From the NCBI GenBank assembly GCA_002171315.2, contig NHFS02000079.1:1-14256 (forward strand): 14,256 nt of DNA, read 5' to 3'. Shown here piece after piece: positions 13,803 to 14,256 of the stretch (the first letter of the stretch is position 1; the number at the start of each line of letters is the position of its first letter). The translations under genes were made by a program, and so were the position numbers. The notes beneath the pieces are model-generated. The model saw nothing but the letters and a program-made list of their open reading frames with translations, was not told where the DNA came from and made no database searches. The DNA is from Euryarchaeota archaeon TMED117 (lineage in GTDB: Archaea; Thermoplasmatota; Poseidoniia; Poseidoniales; Poseidoniaceae).

Positions 13803-13845
13803 CATTAAATTGTGATGCAGCATCACAAATTATGGTGATTTCCTA
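13803..13845 (+). promoter_or_regulatory. Promoter, 19-bp palindrome and ribosome binding site of the right-edge secreted protein
   Basis: CATTAAAT (13803-13810) is a good archaeal TATA-like box. It is followed by the palindrome TTGTGATGC-A-GCATCACAA (13810-13828), with nine-base arms and a single central base. Transcription should begin near 13832-13835. GGTGA (13834-13838) then lies seven bases before ATG 13846. The palindrome sits between the TATA box and the expected start site, a common place for an archaeal repressor to bind. The signals are seen; the operator role is inferred. Confidence 0.6.
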
Positions 13846-14256
13846 ATGTCTGAACGACGCTCCACTAAAGCCATCCTCCTCGTTGCACTTATGTTGGCCT
13901 CAGTCGCAGGCCAGGCTGCAGCAAATGAGCAAGACGCTTCTCCTTCCGATAACGAAGAAGAAATCGGCCTCGTCTATGGTGACCTTTCACTCTTCGATAC
14001 CTCTCAGGGTTCAGAATACTTGTTGATCGAAGAAGACATGCCTGTTGTTTCTGCGACTTCCTTCATCAAACAGGCTTGGATTGAAGAAGGCCGGCCAGGT
14101 GTCGATCAGATTGAATATCAACCCTCGATGGGACGAGCAACCTGTACTCAACACGTCGTAGGTGACACCTTAACAGTTCCAATTTCTGGTGGTTCGGCCA
14201 ATGTTTACGTCGCTAAAACAACCGCTAGCGTGGCGTTCCTAGTCCAGTCAGGTAGA
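13846..14256 (+). CDS. Secreted protein of unknown function, N-terminal part, cut by right edge
   Basis: An open frame of 137 codons runs off the right edge. A signal peptide is clear: MSERRSTK, a hydrophobic core ILLVALMLASVAG, then QAAA, with cleavage likely after residue 26. The mature part begins with an acidic linker (NEQDASPSDNEEE), followed by a beta-rich stretch with one cysteine (C100) visible so far and glycine/serine turns. I do not recognise the family. Many codons end in C (ATC, CTC, TTC, GAC), unlike the neighbours, which fits a highly expressed product. Together with a TATA box, a strong GGTGA site and a palindromic operator candidate this suggests an abundant, regulated secreted or surface protein. 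It diverges from the anchored M28 enzyme and might be its substrate or partner, but that is speculation. Confidence 0.8.
   Translation, partial: MSERRSTKAILLVALMLASVAGQAAANEQDASPSDNEEEIGLVYGDLSLFDTSQGSEYLLIEEDMPVVSATSFIKQAWIEEGRPGVDQIEYQPSMGRATCTQHVVGDTLTVPISGGSANVYVAKTTASVAFLVQSGR

Noticed and set aside
1..14256. CRISPR array, tRNA or rRNA gene, insertion sequence or prophage
   Set aside because: No spaced direct repeats, cloverleaf-like segments, transposase or integrase motifs were seen, and the non-coding gaps are too short to hold most of them.

Overview
The window looks like a gene-dense piece of a euryarchaeal chromosome, most likely a marine planktonic lineage of the Marine Group II (Poseidoniales) kind. 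This is an inference from gene content, not a proven placement. The archaeal signs are a SerK-type ParB-fold protein, a bacterio-opsin-activator (HTH_10) regulator, AT-rich TATA-like boxes about 25-30 bases ahead of several starts that lack a Shine-Dalgarno, and strong GGTGA/GGAG sites ahead of others. There are no RNA genes, CRISPR arrays, insertion sequences or phage genes. No non-coding stretch is longer than about 120 bases.

Layout from left to right. (1) A gene cut by the left edge (minus strand, possibly GcvH-like) diverges from an acyl-CoA dehydrogenase. (2) A minus-strand pair follows: a class II tRNA nucleotidyltransferase/poly(A) polymerase family protein and an EF-hand protein with a tandem-repeat coiled coil. 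It is read towards the acyl-CoA dehydrogenase and abuts it with no spacer. (3) A compact SerK-like protein diverges from the nucleotidyltransferase and overlaps the next cluster tail to tail. (4) A minus-strand cluster, in order of transcription, holds a three-segment membrane protein, a Bat-like regulator, a Pcm-type isoaspartate methyltransferase with a C-terminal extension, a HEAT-repeat protein and an M61 aminopeptidase with a PDZ domain. The last three are separated by 10 bases and then by an ATGA overlap. (5) A DUF2085 membrane protein diverges from cluster 4 across a 77-base region with a clean inverted repeat. (6) A second minus-strand cluster holds an anchored M28 peptidase/glutaminyl-cyclase-like protein, a membrane protein with a carboxypeptidase-regulatory-like domain, and a thymidylate kinase with a long extra C-terminal region. 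(7) At the right edge a secreted protein, cut off by the window, diverges from the M28 gene across a promoter region that carries a 19-bp palindrome.

Functionally the window mixes fatty-acid oxidation, tRNA or RNA end processing, nucleotide synthesis and possible cysteine supply. Its most coherent theme is protein maintenance: the regulator, Pcm, HEAT and M61 cluster inside the cell, and an anchored M28 enzyme outside it. I did not find a clearly new defence or mobile system. The best candidates for novelty are the Pcm-HEAT-M61 cluster, the EF-hand/coiled-coil protein, the extended kinase with an unusual P-loop, the nucleotidyltransferase with altered catalytic motifs, and the two palindrome-bearing divergent promoters.
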